This document shows, piece after piece, positions 39,521 to 49,206 of a DNA stretch of 64,000 nucleotides. The notes under the pieces were generated by a model, which did not search any database, was not told the origin of the DNA, and saw only the letters and a list, made by a program, of their open reading frames with translations. The stretch covers positions 3,236,001 to 3,300,000 of the forward strand of contig NZ_CP141048.1 of assembly GCF_034627025.1 (NCBI RefSeq), given 5' to 3'. Position 1 is the stretch's first letter. Each line of letters opens with the position of its first letter. Both the position numbers and the translations under genes were made by a program. This stretch comes from Microvirga lotononidis (GTDB lineage: Bacteria > Pseudomonadota > Alphaproteobacteria > Rhizobiales > Beijerinckiaceae).

Positions 39521-40243
39521 CTATTGCGCCTGCGCTATGAGGGCACAGAGGGGTAGCGTCGCGTACACCTTGCGGTAGGACGCCACATGGATTCCGTCAG
39601 CCATAGCTCCAGGCCTTGACACTCCGAAATTTGAGGAACGAAGGCTCGCATATGGATCATGAAAGCTGCAGCCATCTACGCCGGAGCAGGCTTGCGCTAT
39701 TACCTGCGAGTATGACTCGATGGCTTCAACGTTGAAGTTCTTGGCTTCCTTCTCCCCAACGGGAGGAACGGCCGTCACGACGATGAGATCCGCCTTCTTC
39801 TGAAGACCGTCCAGGACCCGGCTCACTCGAACTAAGAAGGCATCTGGATCGGGTGCTCTCTTTCGAAGCAAGTCGTTCGTGCCGATCGTTAAGACAGCAA
39901 GAGCCGCTCTGCGAGGGAAAGAAAGTTGAGCCAAGGTCTCGCTATAAACATCGGCGTTTGCTCCGCTTACTCCCGCATTGACCGTATCCCGTCCACACAG
40001 CGAGCTTGGTTGCCGATATAGATCTGCGTGGCTGTCGCCCGAGAAGATGATGAAACCCGACTCAACGTCACGCAGTTTGGCATTAATCACCGGGATGCGG
40101 TGGCGGGCATAAGCCCTTGCATTGTGCTCATCTTGTGCCGACGAAACACCAATCGCCCACCCTAGACCTCCGGCCACAGCAACCAAGCCTGCAGACAATA
40201 GAATAGCTCTGCGCGGCAAACGCCAGCGCTCAAAATAAGACAT
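39521..40243 (-). CDS. SGNH/GDSL-type hydrolase, membrane-anchored
   Basis: 240 aa. An N-terminal hydrophobic helix (residues 14-34) acts as a signal anchor or signal peptide. SGNH blocks: IIFSGDSHADLY (nucleophile Ser of GDS), NAGVSGANADVY (Gly), LTIGTNDLLRK (Asn) and MADGIHVAS (Asp-x-x-His). All catalytic residues are present. Probably a periplasmic esterase or acetyl-transferase-like enzyme acting on an acylated glycan. The C-terminus lies 34 bases from an IS3 relic and might be slightly altered. Confidence 0.8.
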   Translation of the reverse strand: MSYFERWRLPRRAILLSAGLVAVAGGLGWAIGVSSAQDEHNARAYARHRIPVINAKLRDVESGFIIFSGDSHADLYRQPSSLCGRDTVNAGVSGANADVYSETLAQLSFPRRAALAVLTIGTNDLLRKRAPDPDAFLVRVSRVLDGLQKKADLIVVTAVPPVGEKEAKNFNVEAIESYSQVIAQACSGVDGCSFHDPYASLRSSNFGVSRPGAMADGIHVASYRKVYATLPLCALIAQAQ

Positions 40244-40408
40244 AATTCAGCCCCCGGGCGGGGGAATAGACGCTACTGCGGTGACCTGTCAGTAGCTTTC
40301 TTGTCACACCAAAACGGAATGTTCCCATGGACACCGGGATACTCGGGCAGGCGCTGTCCTAAAGCCTCGATGAAATGCACCGTCATGGCGCTGGTCTGAC
40401 GGTGAGGA

Positions 40409-40639
40409 CTACTTGCCAGGGATTTGGAAGGGGGGCGAGCGTCGGTCCACTACAATGGCAAAGATCACTGCGAGGCCAGCAGTGAGTGAAGCGATACCAA
40501 GAGCGACAGCTAGAGACAGCATCGGACGCAAACTTAAAAATTCGACTGACGCATACACACTGGCGGTTCGGGGTGGATCAAGATTGATTCTGTCTGGATC
40601 CTGATTCCGCTCCGAACTGCGACTTTCTTGCATCACCAC
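40409..40639 (-). CDS. Small single-helix membrane protein
   Basis: 76 aa: a polar N-terminus (MVMQESRSSERNQ) followed by one long hydrophobic helix (about residues 40-65, LSLAVALGIASLTAGLAVIF) and a basic tail. No family recognised. It sits on the same strand as the RTX and SGNH genes. The small size makes the call tentative. Confidence 0.4.
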   Translation of the reverse strand: MVMQESRSSERNQDPDRINLDPPRTASVYASVEFLSLRPMLSLAVALGIASLTAGLAVIFAIVVDRRSPPFQIPGK

Positions 40640-40706
40640 ATCACGGGAACATCATGATCCCCGAGATATTCGGGCGGGCTGTCCGAGAGGCACCTGCCCG
40701 TTGATG

Positions 40707-41498
40707 TCAGAGAATGAAGTAACTTTTCGTGATCGTGCTGATGTTGTTGAGCGCGAGTTCAAAGTCAGCGCGGCCGTCGCCGTTCACATCGGCTTGGACA
40801 TGGGCCTGGGTATGGACATTGCCGTAGTCGTCCTCGAACTCTCCCACGAAGTAGCGAAGCTCGCCCTTGTGACCGGAGAACTCGGCGGTTCCAATGAATT
40901 TGAAAGCTTGGTTGCCCCCAATTCCTGCCTTGGCGTCGATCTTCGAGAGGTCGATCTTGTCACCCTGGGATCGCGAAAAGTCAGTAATGGTGTCGAAGTT
41001 GAACCCTCGCGAGTCCGAGAGCGACTTATACATGAAGCGGTCTGCCCCTTTTCCACCTGTGAGGGTGTCCGCACCACCGCCGCCCGTGATCGTATCGTTG
41101 CCATTGAACCCGTTCAAGGTGTCGTTATGCCGGCCCCCGGTGATCACGTCCTTGCCCGACAGGACGGACTTCAAGACCCTCAAATCGTCCTCGGTGGAGT
41201 AGGTTGAAGCCGCATCGACGAGGCTCACGACGGAGATCTTAGCTCCGGTCAAAGTCGCGACCTTCCGCCCGGCATCGACCCCGCTGTAGCTCGTGACGAT
41301 TCCACCGGTCGGAATACCGTCCGCCGTATAGGTGAAGCCGTATCCGTCGAACTTGTCCCAGGACCGGCCCAAGGCACCGTAAACGGCCTTGAAGGTTGTC
41401 GAAGAATGCTCGTAGCGATCAGCCAACACCAAGTTACTGAAGTTGAAATATTCCGGCTGGAATCCATACGGCCCAGACCAAGTAAACGTAGCCATCAA
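40707..41498 (-). CDS. RTX calcium-binding protein (type I secretion substrate)
   Basis: 263 aa. Glycine/aspartate nonapeptide repeats lie at about residues 115-155 (GGRHNDTLNG, FNGNDTITGG, GGADTLTGG, KGADRF), forming a calcium-binding parallel beta-roll. They are followed by FDTITDFSRSQGDKIDLS, the serralysin-type C-terminal domain. The end NNISTITKSYFIL carries the hydrophobic last residues of type I secretion signals. The N-terminal 110 residues have no recognised catalytic motif. No type I secretion genes are seen in the window, so export must rely on genes elsewhere. A surface adhesin or matrix role is likely. Confidence 0.82.
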   Translation of the reverse strand: MMATFTWSGPYGFQPEYFNFSNLVLADRYEHSSTTFKAVYGALGRSWDKFDGYGFTYTADGIPTGGIVTSYSGVDAGRKVATLTGAKISVVSLVDAASTYSTEDDLRVLKSVLSGKDVITGGRHNDTLNGFNGNDTITGGGGADTLTGGKGADRFMYKSLSDSRGFNFDTITDFSRSQGDKIDLSKIDAKAGIGGNQAFKFIGTAEFSGHKGELRYFVGEFEDDYGNVHTQAHVQADVNGDGRADFELALNNISTITKSYFIL

Positions 41499-41599
41499 TA
41501 CCCCCCTAGCAGCAGTTAAGGTTTCGACTTCTAGTTGGGAACCGCGAAGGCGACAATCTCACCTCTAGTCTAGGCCCAATTTCCCACAGCCTAGCCCAC

Positions 41600-41622
41600 G
41601 CCGCTCCTTCGGGCGGCTTTTT
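41600..41622 (+). terminator. Hairpin plus T-run before the lysozyme gene
   Basis: GCCGC, a TCCTTCGG-type loop, GCGGC and TTTTT form a short terminator-like hairpin directly upstream of the lysozyme start. Such hairpins are common in front of phage lysis genes. Confidence 0.5.
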
Positions 41623-41648
41623 CATGTCCACCACCCAAGACGATCATC

Positions 41649-42344
41649 ATGGATAAGACCGTCCCGAAACCGGCGGCGATGCTGCTCGACTTCATTGGCA
41701 GCAAGGAAGCCCCGAAAGGCTATGACACTGTCTATGCCAACCGCATGGACCGAATGCCGAAGCCGCTGCCCTTCTTGATGCTGAAGGAGATTCTCGATCA
41801 GGGGAAATGGCGGACCAAGACGTTCGGCTCCTCTGCCTGCGGACGGTACCAGTTCATGGATGCCACCCTCCGCGACTTGGCCGAGGAGCTCGACCTGAAG
41901 GCAGAGGACAGGTTTACGCCCGACTATCAGGACCGGCTTGGCTTTCATCTGCTCCGATGCCGCGGCTACGACAAGTGGATCAAGGGAGCCCTGTCGGATG
42001 GAGCCTTCATGCGCAATCTTGCGAAGGAATGGGCGTCCTTCCCAGTCCCGGACATCGTCAAGGGCAGCAGCCGGACGGGCGCGCGAGGTCAGAGCTTCTA
42101 TGCGGGGCACGGCCTGAACAAGGCCCGCGTCCCGCACCCAGGCTCGCGTCGAGAGCCGCGGCAGGATGCGACAGGCGCGCCAATGTTGCTTGCAGGTGGG
42201 ATGAGTGCCGATGTTGGACTGGCCGCGTCCATAACCGAAAAGGGCCGAGCGGATATAGATCGAAACACTTTTAGCCAATGCCGGTGCTCGGAAGCACAAG
42301 ATGTATCTCTATCAAGAAAATCTCGATATTTGTATCAGAGATAA
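41649..42344 (+). CDS. Phage-type lysozyme-like protein
   Basis: 231 aa. LLDFIGSKEAPKGYDTVY has the likely catalytic Glu near residue 18. FGSSACGRYQFMDATLRDL near 75-90 and YQDRLGFHLLRCRGYDKW near 100 match alphaproteobacterial prophage lysozymes of the GH104-like group. MRNLAKEWASFPV and GQSFYAGHGLNKARV are also conserved. After GLNKARV (about residue 155) the sequence loses similarity and becomes cysteine- and arginine-rich, so the natural end was probably lost by mutation or recombination. No other phage genes are nearby, so it is a relic or an orphan muramidase. Confidence 0.65.
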   Translation: MDKTVPKPAAMLLDFIGSKEAPKGYDTVYANRMDRMPKPLPFLMLKEILDQGKWRTKTFGSSACGRYQFMDATLRDLAEELDLKAEDRFTPDYQDRLGFHLLRCRGYDKWIKGALSDGAFMRNLAKEWASFPVPDIVKGSSRTGARGQSFYAGHGLNKARVPHPGSRREPRQDATGAPMLLAGGMSADVGLAASITEKGRADIDRNTFSQCRCSEAQDVSLSRKSRYLYQR

Positions 42345-42455
42345 CCTCGGCAATTGCCAGTAGGCTTGGCCATTATCCATGGTATTGAGCCTTGAGATGA
42401 TGTTGCCGGGATATGAGCCGTCGTGTAATCGAACACGACACCTCGAGGTCAACAC

Positions 42456-43574
42456 ATGCAAAGAGAGCGGCTTGATTTTCTCGATAACCTTCGTGGGGTC
42501 GCGGCTTTGTACGTGCTCCTCTTCCACGTTTATCGTGTGCTCACGCCGAATTTGGCGCCTCCACCGGCCATCGCTCCCTTGATTGGGTTCGGCTATTCAG
42601 GGGTGTGGTTGTTCTTCGCCATTAGCGCATTTTCTCTGAGCCTGACGATGCCGCGTCACATCGCAACGGGCATACCCTTGATGAGCTTCGCAGCCAGTCG
42701 CTTCTTCCGGATCGCACCCCTCTTTTATGTATTAATCATCTACTCCACTCTCCATTATTGCCTGACGACAGGGAAGCCACCTGAGTGGGAGCTGATCGTA
42801 GGATCTATTTCATTCCTCTTTAACCTCGTTCCGACCTGGAGCCGGAGCGCCGTTTCAGGAGGGTGGGCCATCGGTGCGGAGGCGATGTTTTACGCGACGT
42901 TCCCGCTTTTGTACTTCTTCGCCAAGGGAGTAAAGACACGTCTCATCATCTTCTTCGCGGCGCTCATTGTATACGTCATCTTTGCGAACCACTTCTCGTG
43001 GCTGATCTCAAACGTGCGCCTGTGGGAACGGTTTGAGGCCCGCTCGATAGTCCGCTTTTTCCCCTCATTCATGATGGGACTGCTGGTGTTCGATGCCTAT
43101 GCCGCACTCAAAGGGAGCTCCCAGGCGAAACTTTTCGGCTCCGGAGCTCTGATCGCGGGCATGCTCCTGTTCGCGTGGCAGGTTTCAGTCGGACAGGGGT
43201 GGGGCATCCTTCATCAGGTCCACGTTGACACGATCGCCTACGCCTTGATCCTGCTCGGAGCTGCTCTGTGCCGGCCTCGCGTTCTGGCATCCCGGATCTT
43301 ATCTTATTACGGGCGGATCAGTTATTCCATATATCTCTGGCATATTCCCGTGATTGTCCTGATTGGGCCATTCCTGCACACCATATATGCGGTCGAAGCT
43401 CCTCAATGGTTCCGATTTGCCGCGGTCTCCGCCATCGTGCTCGGCTTGGCCACCGTCGTTGCCCATATTAGCTATCGCGTAATCGAACGTCCGGCTGAAG
43501 AGTATGGCAAACGTCTGGTCGAGAGGCTCTCAGAAGCACGGCATCGAGCCGCATTCCGACACGTGGCTGAATAG
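42456..43574 (+). CDS. Acyltransferase-3 family membrane protein
   Basis: 372 aa with about 10 hydrophobic helices. The family motif RLDFLDNLRGVAALYVLLFH near residue 5-24 has the catalytic-type His at the end. Further family features: SGVWLFFAISAFSLSLT, AASRFFRIAPLFYVLI (RxxR), and YSIYLWHIPVIVL near residue 290. These enzymes O-acylate surface sugars using cytoplasmic acyl donors. The start, ATGCAAAGAGAG, is the first good ATG. It lies in the glycan region but is alone in its transcription unit. Confidence 0.88.
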   Translation: MQRERLDFLDNLRGVAALYVLLFHVYRVLTPNLAPPPAIAPLIGFGYSGVWLFFAISAFSLSLTMPRHIATGIPLMSFAASRFFRIAPLFYVLIIYSTLHYCLTTGKPPEWELIVGSISFLFNLVPTWSRSAVSGGWAIGAEAMFYATFPLLYFFAKGVKTRLIIFFAALIVYVIFANHFSWLISNVRLWERFEARSIVRFFPSFMMGLLVFDAYAALKGSSQAKLFGSGALIAGMLLFAWQVSVGQGWGILHQVHVDTIAYALILLGAALCRPRVLASRILSYYGRISYSIYLWHIPVIVLIGPFLHTIYAVEAPQWFRFAAVSAIVLGLATVVAHISYRVIERPAEEYGKRLVERLSEARHRAAFRHVAE

Positions 43575-44266
43575 GATGGACTCGGCGCCGCCGCTCAATG
43601 GACCTTTGCGCTTCCGTTGCTCATTCGCCCACAATTCATATCGTGTGGACCTAACACTCCTCAAGCCGACCCTATGCGACCTTCGCAGGTGGGCGCTTAG
43701 AGATTTGTCTGGCTGATGCCAGTCGTCGGCTCCGGAAGGGTTAGTTTCACGACTTGGCCCATCGCAAGTCCGATCAGAAACCCTAAGGTGATGACAATAG
43801 GCAAATCATGCCATGCGCGTCCTGAGATCATTGCTAGCCTCATAAGTTGCTGGATACGGATCAAGACTCTCGCGACGGAGATGTTCAAGATCCTTGGATG
43901 GGGATTTTGAAACTATTTCAAGTTCTTTTCAGCATTTGATAGCACCCATAAATCTCTGACTCTATTAGGCAAAAATGAATCAATCTCGCTCCGTCGCGAT
44001 GTGTCGCAGAGAATCGGTGGGCCTCACAGCGCAACAAGCTCAACAATTTTGAGTTGAAATCGTGATCAGGCCGTTTCTGCTGAAGAAAGATCACGTTTCC
44101 ATCCCGTTGGAGGCCAGCGCTGCAGGCATTGTAAAATCCAGAATACTGCGCCTTAGGACCTTTCCTCCTGGCTCGAAAGCAGGATCTTGTCCCCTTATGC
44201 TCAAGCTTGCGTCACATGCAGCAGATTGGGTATGGGCTGAGAGTGATGAATTTGCATAGTTGAGAT
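43575..44266. other. Intergenic region with one possible small membrane ORF
   Basis: About 690 bases between the two acyltransferase genes. On the minus strand 43697-43888 could encode 63 aa with one helix (LPIVITLGFLIGLAMGQVV), but there is no family match or clear ribosome site. A plus-strand frame at 44062-44259 is unconvincing. Nothing else was recognised. Confidence 0.35.
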
Positions 44267-46257
44267 ATGCTCCCCTCCCGGCACCGGCTTGTTCCCGAGA
44301 TCCAGGGCCTCCGCGCCGTGGCGGTGCTGGCTGTCCTCATCTATCATATCTGGCCGAAGATTTTGCCCGGCGGGTATGTGGGCGTCGATGTGTTCTTCGT
44401 CATCTCGGGCTACCTGATCACCGGCTCGCTGTTCAAGGAGTTCGATGGCACCGGGAGGATCGGCATCGCCGGCTTCTATGCCCGCCGGGCCCGCCGCCTC
44501 CTGCCTGCCGCCACCCTTGTCTCCCTTGCCGTCGCGGCATCCATTCCGCTGTTCCCGCGGGCTCAGTGGACCGACATCGCCAACTCCCTCCTGGCAAGCG
44601 CGCTCTATGGTCAGAACTGGTTCCTGGCCGCCCAAGCCGTCGACTACCTGGCCGACGACGCCAAGGGGCCGATGAATCACTTCTGGTCGCTTTCGGTCGA
44701 GGAGCAGTACTACATCGTCTGGCCCTTGATCCTCCTGCCGATCCTCCACCTTACGCGGCGCACCCGCCTCAGCCGCAAGGCGGCCTTTGGCTGGTTCGTG
44801 GGCCTGATCGGGCTCGGCTCGCTGGCCTACTCGGCCTGGCTAACGCCGCTGGACCCGGGCGAGGCTTATTTCGCGACGACAACTCGGGCCTGGGAACTGG
44901 CCCTGGGCGGGGCGCTGGCCGTCCTTCCGGTGGGGCAGGCTCTGTCCCAGCGCACGCGGGTGGTGCTGGGGCTGGCGGGGCTGGGGGCAATCGTCGCCGC
45001 GTGCCTAGCCTACAGCGATCAGACGAGCTTTCCCGGCTATGCCGCGCTTCTGCCCACCCTGGGCGCGGCGGCCGTGATACTGTCTTGTGGCGCGCGCTCA
45101 TCCTGGTCGGCCGGGTGGGTGCTGAACTCGCGCCCCTTCCAGTATATCGGCGACCTTTCCTATTCGCTCTACCTCTGGCACTGGCCGCTGATCGTGCTCT
45201 ACGGGGCAGTGACCGCCCGGGCCATCGGCCTGCGCTCAGGGATTGCCCTTGTCCTGGCCGCTGTGGCGCTGGCTCACCTGAGCAAGCGCTTTGTCGAGGA
45301 CCCATTCCGAAGCACACGATCGTCAGCCCCTCGCACGCTCATGGCCGGGGTGGGCGCAATCGCCCTCCTGGTCATGGTCGGGCTCGGTTACATGGCATGG
45401 ACGAGCGGCAATCCGGATACGATCGTGGCCAGAGCGTTGCCGCGTGGAGCAATCGCCATGCGGGACCCCAGTTACGACTGGAGCCGTGAAGATCTCACGC
45501 GTGTCGTGCCTCAACCTGCAATGGCGAGGCAGGATGTGCCATCGGCTTATGCGAGGAAATGCCATCAGAACCAAGGCCGAAGCGAGGTCTTGAGCTGCGA
45601 TTACGGCGATCCGAACAGCAGGCTCAAAATCGTCATGCTGGGGGATTCCCATGCCACACATTGGTTTCCAACCTTCGAAGAGATCGCCCGAAGGCATCCG
45701 ATCTACTTCCGCGGCGTTGCTAAATCGGCCTGCCTGTTTTCGTTGGAACCGATCTATAACGAAGCGCTCAAGCGCTCCTACACCGAATGCGCGACGTGGT
45801 CGCAGAACGTAATCGAATGGCTGGCCCGTGAGAAGCCGGATGTCGTGCTCATCTCACAATCGCCTGGATATCCCCTCGACACGCTTGAGGGCATGTCTGC
45901 GGCTTGGGCGCGGCTCTTAGCGATGAAACTGAATGTTCAGGCTGTGATCTCGACCCCTTGGATGCCGTTTGAGCCCAGCAAATGCTTCATGGCCAGCACA
46001 AACTGGGCGAAGGACTGCGTCGCTGACCGATCGGTCGCATTCAAGCTTGATCTGACGCGTGCGGCAGCGGAAAGAGTGCAGGTGCCGACACTCGATTTTT
46101 CGGACCACTTTTGTCGGCCCACGGATTGTCCAACCGTGATTGGGGGGGCTTCGTATACCGCGATCGGCATCACATGACGGCGACATTTGCACGGACACTT
46201 GCTGAAGAAATGGGGAATAAGTTGCTACTGGTATCGCGCCTCAAAGACAGTTTCTAA
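44267..46257 (+). pseudogene. OafA-type acyltransferase with C-terminal SGNH domain, frameshifted at a G7 tract
   Basis: About 660 aa when repaired. Acyltransferase-3 membrane domain (residues 1-370): VPEIQGLRAVAVLAVLIYHIW, GYVGVDVFFVISGYLITG, FYARRARRLLPA and MNHFWSLSVEEQYYIVWP. The SGNH domain begins IVMLGDSHATHWF near residue 460. The uninterrupted frame ends at 46177 just before the expected catalytic DxxH. The next frame continues VYRDRHHMTATFARTLAEEMG to a stop at 46255-46257. The shift lies at GGGGGGG (46142-46148): one extra G restores the full protein. It could be a phase-variable switch, a recent mutation or a sequencing slip. The enzyme would O-acylate a surface sugar. Confidence 0.8.
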
Positions 46258-46319
46258 CAGTTTGCTAAAGGATCTTGCTAGACCAGTGCCGTCTCGTTGA
46301 CTGCATCTAGCAGGCTGCT

Positions 46320-46694
46320 CTAGCGAGAAACGATTTTGCCCGATATCTTGCGTTTCCAAGGACTGGCCTTCCCACACGGCAGCGATCGTTTTGAGGCTTC
46401 TGCCCCAATATGGCGGATCTTCTGCCGCTTCGCCTTTCCAGCTCGATGGTGATCGTCCTTAGTTTTGGCCAAGGCACACGCCTCATGAGCTGGTCCCATG
46501 TTACTCACATGATCTGTGCCTCCAAGCTCAAGAGCCCGGATGTGCTCCGCAATCCAACGCTCCCGTACACCGTCTATTTCTTGCTCGCAGATTACGCACC
46601 TACCGCCCGTTGCTTCCCACACCTTCAGACGTCCGTATGGCGTAAGCTTACGGCGAGCGGTCGTTCCCACGTCTTCAGCATGGACGAAGGCCAT
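46320..46694 (-). CDS. HNH endonuclease-domain protein
   Basis: 124 aa. The zinc/HNH pattern is CVICEQEID (CxxC), then WIAEHIRALELGGTDHVSNMGPAHEACALAKT. The motif E-H-I, the Asn of VSNMGPAH and the later His fit an HNH nuclease beta-beta-alpha-metal fold. The C-terminus is rich in lysine and arginine. The small upstream frame on the same strand ends six bases before the start. The role could be defence, mobile-element or phage related. Confidence 0.8.
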   Translation of the reverse strand: MAFVHAEDVGTTARRKLTPYGRLKVWEATGGRCVICEQEIDGVRERWIAEHIRALELGGTDHVSNMGPAHEACALAKTKDDHHRAGKAKRQKIRHIGAEASKRSLPCGKASPWKRKISGKIVSR

Positions 46695-46700
46695 AATGCC

Positions 46701-47042
46701 TCACTCGGAGGAGCTATGAGGTGAGGAGCCTCCATTCTGTGCTCCATCTTCAATCAGACGCCTTGTGCAGTGGAATAGGCGTTCGCATTCCTCAACGAGG
46801 GTTTCACATGAGGCAATAAGCCTACTGAACTCATGCTGCAGATCTGGCTCAGCAGGAATCAGTCGAGCTTTTATGCCTAATGTAGCAACAGTTGGCCTAA
46901 GTCCGTTGTACGATGGATCTCCCGATGCGCTTGGCGTACGGCTGGAGCGGCGGAATGAGTTTTGGGGCATTGTAAGTGCTCGCGATGATCTGGTTTGTAA
47001 TCTGACTCTGGCGTTGCATTGGAGCGGAGGAAAACGTGTCAA
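46701..47042 (-). CDS. Hypothetical protein upstream of the HNH gene
   Basis: 113 aa from 47042; an internal ATG at 46970 (MPQNSFRRSS) is also possible. No family is recognised. A helical segment LIASCETLVEECERLFHC near residues 75-93 is visible. Support is only the six-base gap to the HNH gene on the same strand and an open frame, so the call is tentative. Confidence 0.35.
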   Translation of the reverse strand: MTRFPPLQCNARVRLQTRSSRALTMPQNSFRRSSRTPSASGDPSYNGLRPTVATLGIKARLIPAEPDLQHEFSRLIASCETLVEECERLFHCTRRLIEDGAQNGGSSPHSSSE

Positions 47043-47242
47043 TCACGCCTTCGATGGGTACGCACCGAGTGAAGATGCAAACTCAGGGATGTGTGGAACT
47101 CCTCGACGATCTTGGGGATGTCAAAGAAGTGGGCCCTAAGATTGGTCGCGGCTCCATACAAGCTCCTGTATGTTGAGACGCTTGCTCAGTAGCAGACTGG
47201 GTGATGTGATAGCGGCCGACATGGTGTGCCCTACTTGTTCGC

Positions 47243-47290
47243 GATACTTAGGGTATCATTTTTCGCGCCCATGTCAATACCTTAAGTATT
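47243..47290. promoter_or_regulatory. Twin palindromes, probable XRE operators
   Basis: Two 15-bp palindromes, GATAC-TTAGG-GTATC (47243-47257) and AATAC-CTTAA-GTATT (47276-47290), sit 33 bp apart centre to centre, about three helical turns, just before the XRE gene start at 47302. This is the usual layout for autoregulation by a dimeric HTH repressor. Confidence 0.6.
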
Positions 47291-47301
47291 AAATTATCCC
47301 C

Positions 47302-47619
47302 ATGGTATCAAAATGTTTGGTGATCAGTGAGCAGATCCGGGCCGCTCGTGCCCTGATCCGATGGGAGCAGAAGGACCTCGCCTTGGCATCTGGTGTCTCT
47401 CTTCCAACCATAAAAAGACTTGAAACAAAGCCCGGCTTGTTAACTGCCCATAGCCCGACACTTGATGCCCTTGAGAGGGCGTTAGAGGAAGCGGGTATTC
47501 AGTTCCTTCCCGAAGGTGAGAAGGGCGGCGGACCCGGTGTTCGCTTGAGCTACCCTCTTCGCAATGCCCCCAGCATTGGGGCAAGATCGAGTAATACCGG
47601 CTCTAGCGAGGGTAGTTGA
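47302..47619 (+). CDS. XRE-family (HTH) transcriptional regulator
   Basis: 105 aa. The XRE helix-turn-helix spans ISEQIRAARALIRWEQKDLA, LASGVSLPTIKRLE and TLDALERALEEAGIQFLPE. The last phrase is the common ending of small single-domain XRE regulators that use the GIQFLPEGE motif. The C-terminal 30 residues are Ser/Gly rich. The palindromes directly upstream are probably its own operators. Targets beyond itself are not visible. Confidence 0.85.
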   Translation: MVSKCLVISEQIRAARALIRWEQKDLALASGVSLPTIKRLETKPGLLTAHSPTLDALERALEEAGIQFLPEGEKGGGPGVRLSYPLRNAPSIGARSSNTGSSEGS

Positions 47620-47747
47620 GCACAATTCCATATATCGAGTGCTTGTCGGGAGCCCGGTTCGCGTTCGTCTCAGCTCAATGACCAAAGTCAGATGCAAACG
47701 TTAGGCTCATCGTTGTTTTTCGGGCCACCGACCAAAACGAGGAACGT

Positions 47748-47930
47748 ATGGCTAGTCACGATATAGTAGAGCGGTTGAAGTCAGCGTCTGAATATGAGGG
47801 CGTTATGCCTGTCGAGGAGGTCCAATCCCTTCTCATCGAGGCCGCCGACGCAATCGAGTTTCTTCGGTCACTGTTGGAGCCACTGGAGGACGTAGAACTT
47901 GAGGATTTGCTGCCCAAGGGCCGTGCTTAG
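47748..47930 (+). CDS. Small conserved-type acidic protein
   Basis: 60 aa: MASHDIVERLKSASEYEG, then LLIEAADAIEFLRSLLEPLEDVELEDLL. Predicted to be two short amphipathic helices with an acidic tail. A GAGGAACGT sequence gives a ribosome site in front of the ATG. No known family; similar short DIVERLR-type proteins occur in phage and accessory regions. Confidence 0.55.
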   Translation: MASHDIVERLKSASEYEGVMPVEEVQSLLIEAADAIEFLRSLLEPLEDVELEDLLPKGRA

Positions 47931-47979
47931 AGGGGCGCGACCGATCACGACCCTGCTCGAGCTTAGGGACAGGCAGGGC

Positions 47980-48960
47980 CTATAGCCCCACCATCTTCAT
48001 GCCCGCCTCAGGATAGCGCGTGCCGGCGGCAGCGCCCGGCGGCAGGAGACGGTCGATGCGCGCCAGATCATCGTTCGTGAGCGTCACGCTCAGCGCGCCC
48101 ACATTCTCCTCCAGATAGCGGCGGCGCTTGGTGCCGGGGATCGGCGCGATGTCGTCGCCCTGGGCCAGCACCCACGCGAGCGCCAGCTGCGCCGGAGTGC
48201 AGCCCTTCTCACGTGCCATGGCCTCGATTTCGCGCACGAGGTCGAGGTTCTTCTGGAAGTTCTCGCCCTGGAAGCGGGGCGAGCTGCGGCGGAAATCATC
48301 CGCTGCGAGATCGTCCACGCTCCTGATCTGGCCGGTGAGAAAGCCGCGGCCTAGGGGCGAGTAGGGCACGAAGCCGATCCCGAGCTCGCGCACGGTTGGC
48401 AGGAGTGCATCCTCCGGATCGCGGCTCCAGAGCGAGTACTCGGTCTGCAGAGCAGCAATGGGATGAACCGCATGGGCGCGCCGAATGGTCTGGGGGCCAG
48501 CCTCGGACAGGCCGAGGTAGCGGACCTTGCCCACGCGCACGAGGTCAGCCATGGCGCCGACCGTGTCCTCGATCGGGGTCTCGGGATCGACGCGGTGCTG
48601 ATAATAGAGATCGATGGCCTCGACGTTAAGCCGCCTCAAACTGGACTCGCAGGCCTGGCGCACATAATCGGGCCTGCCGCTGATCCCCAGGCGCTCCCCA
48701 TTGGGGCCCCGCACATTGCCGAACTTGGTGGCGAGCACGACCTTGTCGCGCCGGTCCGCAATGGCGCGGCCGACGAGTTCCTCATTGCGGCCGACGCCGT
48801 ACATGTCGGCGGTGTCGAGGAAGGTGACGCCCAGTTCGATGGCGCGATGGATCGTGGCAATCGACTCGGCCTCGTCGCCGCTGCCATAGAACTCGGACAT
48901 GCCCATGCAGCCGAGCCCGAGAGCTGACACCTGTAATGGACCAAGCTGACGCTGCTGCAT
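47980..48960 (-). CDS. Aldo/keto reductase
   Basis: 326 aa, (beta/alpha)8 NADPH-dependent reductase of the AKR12/13-like type. The catalytic set is Asp in FLDTADMYG, Tyr of the same motif, Lys in VLATKFGNV and His in [21 protein letters not shown] at residue 15-27 and [20 protein letters not shown] near 285-305 (cofactor phosphate loop) are characteristic. Probably detoxifies aldehydes or ketones. It is monocistronic and GC-rich like the core region. Confidence 0.92.
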   Translation of the reverse strand: MQQRQLGPLQVSALGLGCMGMSEFYGSGDEAESIATIHRAIELGVTFLDTADMYGVGRNEELVGRAIADRRDKVVLATKFGNVRGPNGERLGISGRPDYVRQACESSLRRLNVEAIDLYYQHRVDPETPIEDTVGAMADLVRVGKVRYLGLSEAGPQTIRRAHAVHPIAALQTEYSLWSRDPEDALLPTVRELGIGFVPYSPLGRGFLTGQIRSVDDLAADDFRRSSPRFQGENFQKNLDLVREIEAMAREKGCTPAQLALAWVLAQGDDIAPIPGTKRRRYLEENVGALSVTLTNDDLARIDRLLPPGAAAGTRYPEAGMKMVGL

Positions 48961-49206
48961 GAAGGATCTCCGGTTCTGAAAAGGTACGCATGGCCGCAGG
49001 CGCTGCGGAGGACGAGGCCTGAAGTGGTTCGGGCCGACATGGTTTCAAGTCTCACAGGGATGGTCGGAACATGGTGTCCAGAACCGCCAACAGACGCCCT
49101 ATCGTGCATCCGGTCTCCTCAGAGGCATAACCCTACGGAATACGCATGAACTACACCCAGATAGCTCTATCAACGGCAGCAAGGACCTTGAAGTCATTTG
49201 CAATTT

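Noticed and set aside
41622..42299. 225-aa minus-strand frame opposite the lysozyme gene
   Set aside because: The plus-strand frame has recognised lysozyme motifs; the minus frame has none.
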